From contig NZ_JACSOI010000002.1 of NCBI RefSeq assembly GCF_018728565.1, positions 496,001-560,000 of the forward strand: a stretch of 64,000 bases of DNA. Reading direction: 5' to 3'. Made by a program: the position numbers and the translations under genes. Each line of letters begins with the position of its first letter. Positions within the stretch are counted from its first letter, which is position 1. Under the pieces are notes generated by a model. It was not told the origin of the DNA. It ran no database searches and saw only the letters and a program-made list of their open reading frames with translations. This stretch comes from Zobellia russellii (lineage in GTDB: Bacteria; Bacteroidota; Bacteroidia; Flavobacteriales; Flavobacteriaceae). Of the stretch, positions 63,861 to 64,000 are shown in pieces.

Positions 63861-64000
63861 ATGAAAATCAGGCATTTAATATACTTCTGCTCACTACTAG
63901 TTTTATGTTGCGAAAATGCTCCTGAAGAGACCAAAGCAACACCAAAATTATTTACACTTCTCAATTCTAATGAGACAGGAATTGATTTTAATAACATCAT
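63861..64000 (+). CDS. FG-GAP/ASPIC-type lipoprotein, 3'-truncated by the window edge
   Basis: An open frame starts at the ATG at 63861 and runs off the window after 46 codons. It begins with a lipoprotein signal (FCSLLVLCCENAPE, lipobox Cys16 or Cys17). The next stretch, LFTLLNSNETGIDFNN, closely resembles LFQEVSSETTGVNFDN at the start of the FG-GAP/ASPIC lipoprotein encoded at 25807. It is therefore most likely a second protein of that kind, again directly after a SusC-SusD pair and a terminator. Confidence 0.6.
   Translation, partial: MKIRHLIYFCSLLVLCCENAPEETKATPKLFTLLNSNETGIDFNNI

Noticed and set aside
1-64000. CRISPR arrays, insertion sequences, tRNA or rRNA genes
   Set aside because: No regular repeat-spacer pattern, transposase, terminal repeat or recognisable RNA gene was found on reading the window.

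Overview
The window looks like a polysaccharide-utilisation region from the chromosome of a marine Bacteroidota, most likely a Flavobacteriaceae alga-degrader of the Zobellia/Maribacter type. The basis is three SusC/SusD pairs, a hybrid two-component regulator, promoter -7 elements of the TAnnTTTG type, many short intergenic gaps, and eleven family S1 sulfatases in under 40 kb. No genus can be fixed from the sequence alone. No tRNA, rRNA, CRISPR array or insertion sequence was seen.

Layout. (1) 1-19118: the C-terminal part of a hybrid two-component system (HTCS) regulator, then a plus-strand block: SusC1, SusD1, a small lipoprotein, two sulfatases, a Tat-exported clan GH-D-like hydrolase, a sulfatase, a GH29 enzyme, a GMC dehydrogenase with its Tat-exported small subunit, and a Hyi-type TIM-barrel isomerase. 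(2) 19119-39776: SusC2, SusD2, a terminator, a sulfatase, an FG-GAP/ASPIC lipoprotein, a sulfatase, two paralogous GH110-type enzymes, three more sulfatases (one with a PA14 domain) and a terminator. (3) 39790-52320: a minus-strand TonB-linked outer-membrane barrel, three sulfatases (one fused to an SMP-30/gluconolactonase domain), a membrane-bound winged-helix regulator and a GH2 beta-galactosidase. (4) 52582-56357, minus strand: glutaryl-CoA dehydrogenase, TrmN6-type methyltransferase and a LytS/LytTR pair, unrelated to glycan use. (5) 56710-64000: a second, separate locus with a CBM9-like protein, a GHL10-like protein, SusC3, SusD3, a terminator and the first 46 codons of another FG-GAP-type lipoprotein.

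Working model (inference). GH110 (alpha-1,3-galactosidase family), GH2 and many sulfatases fit exo-wise dismantling of a heavily sulfated galactan whose backbone alternates alpha-1,3 and beta-1,4 galactose (carrageenan-like), perhaps with L-fucose or L-galactose side units handled by GH29. No endo-acting galactanase is in the window. The dehydrogenase pair, the Hyi-type isomerase and the lactonase domain fused to a sulfatase suggest an additional periplasmic oxidative route.

The main new observation is a repeated operator. Two ACA(T)-type half-sites lie exactly 21 bp apart, with a partly conserved centre (ATTTACG in the best copies), placed 18-19 bp upstream of a TAnnTTTG-like -7 box. It occurs six times: before SusC1, SusC2, a sulfatase (12735), another sulfatase (29356), the second GH110 gene, and, on the minus strand, the outer-membrane barrel. 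It ties blocks 1-3 into one apparent regulon, probably driven by the HTCS at the window start. The GH2 gene has a different operator (GTTAAAG repeats) beside the membrane-bound regulator.
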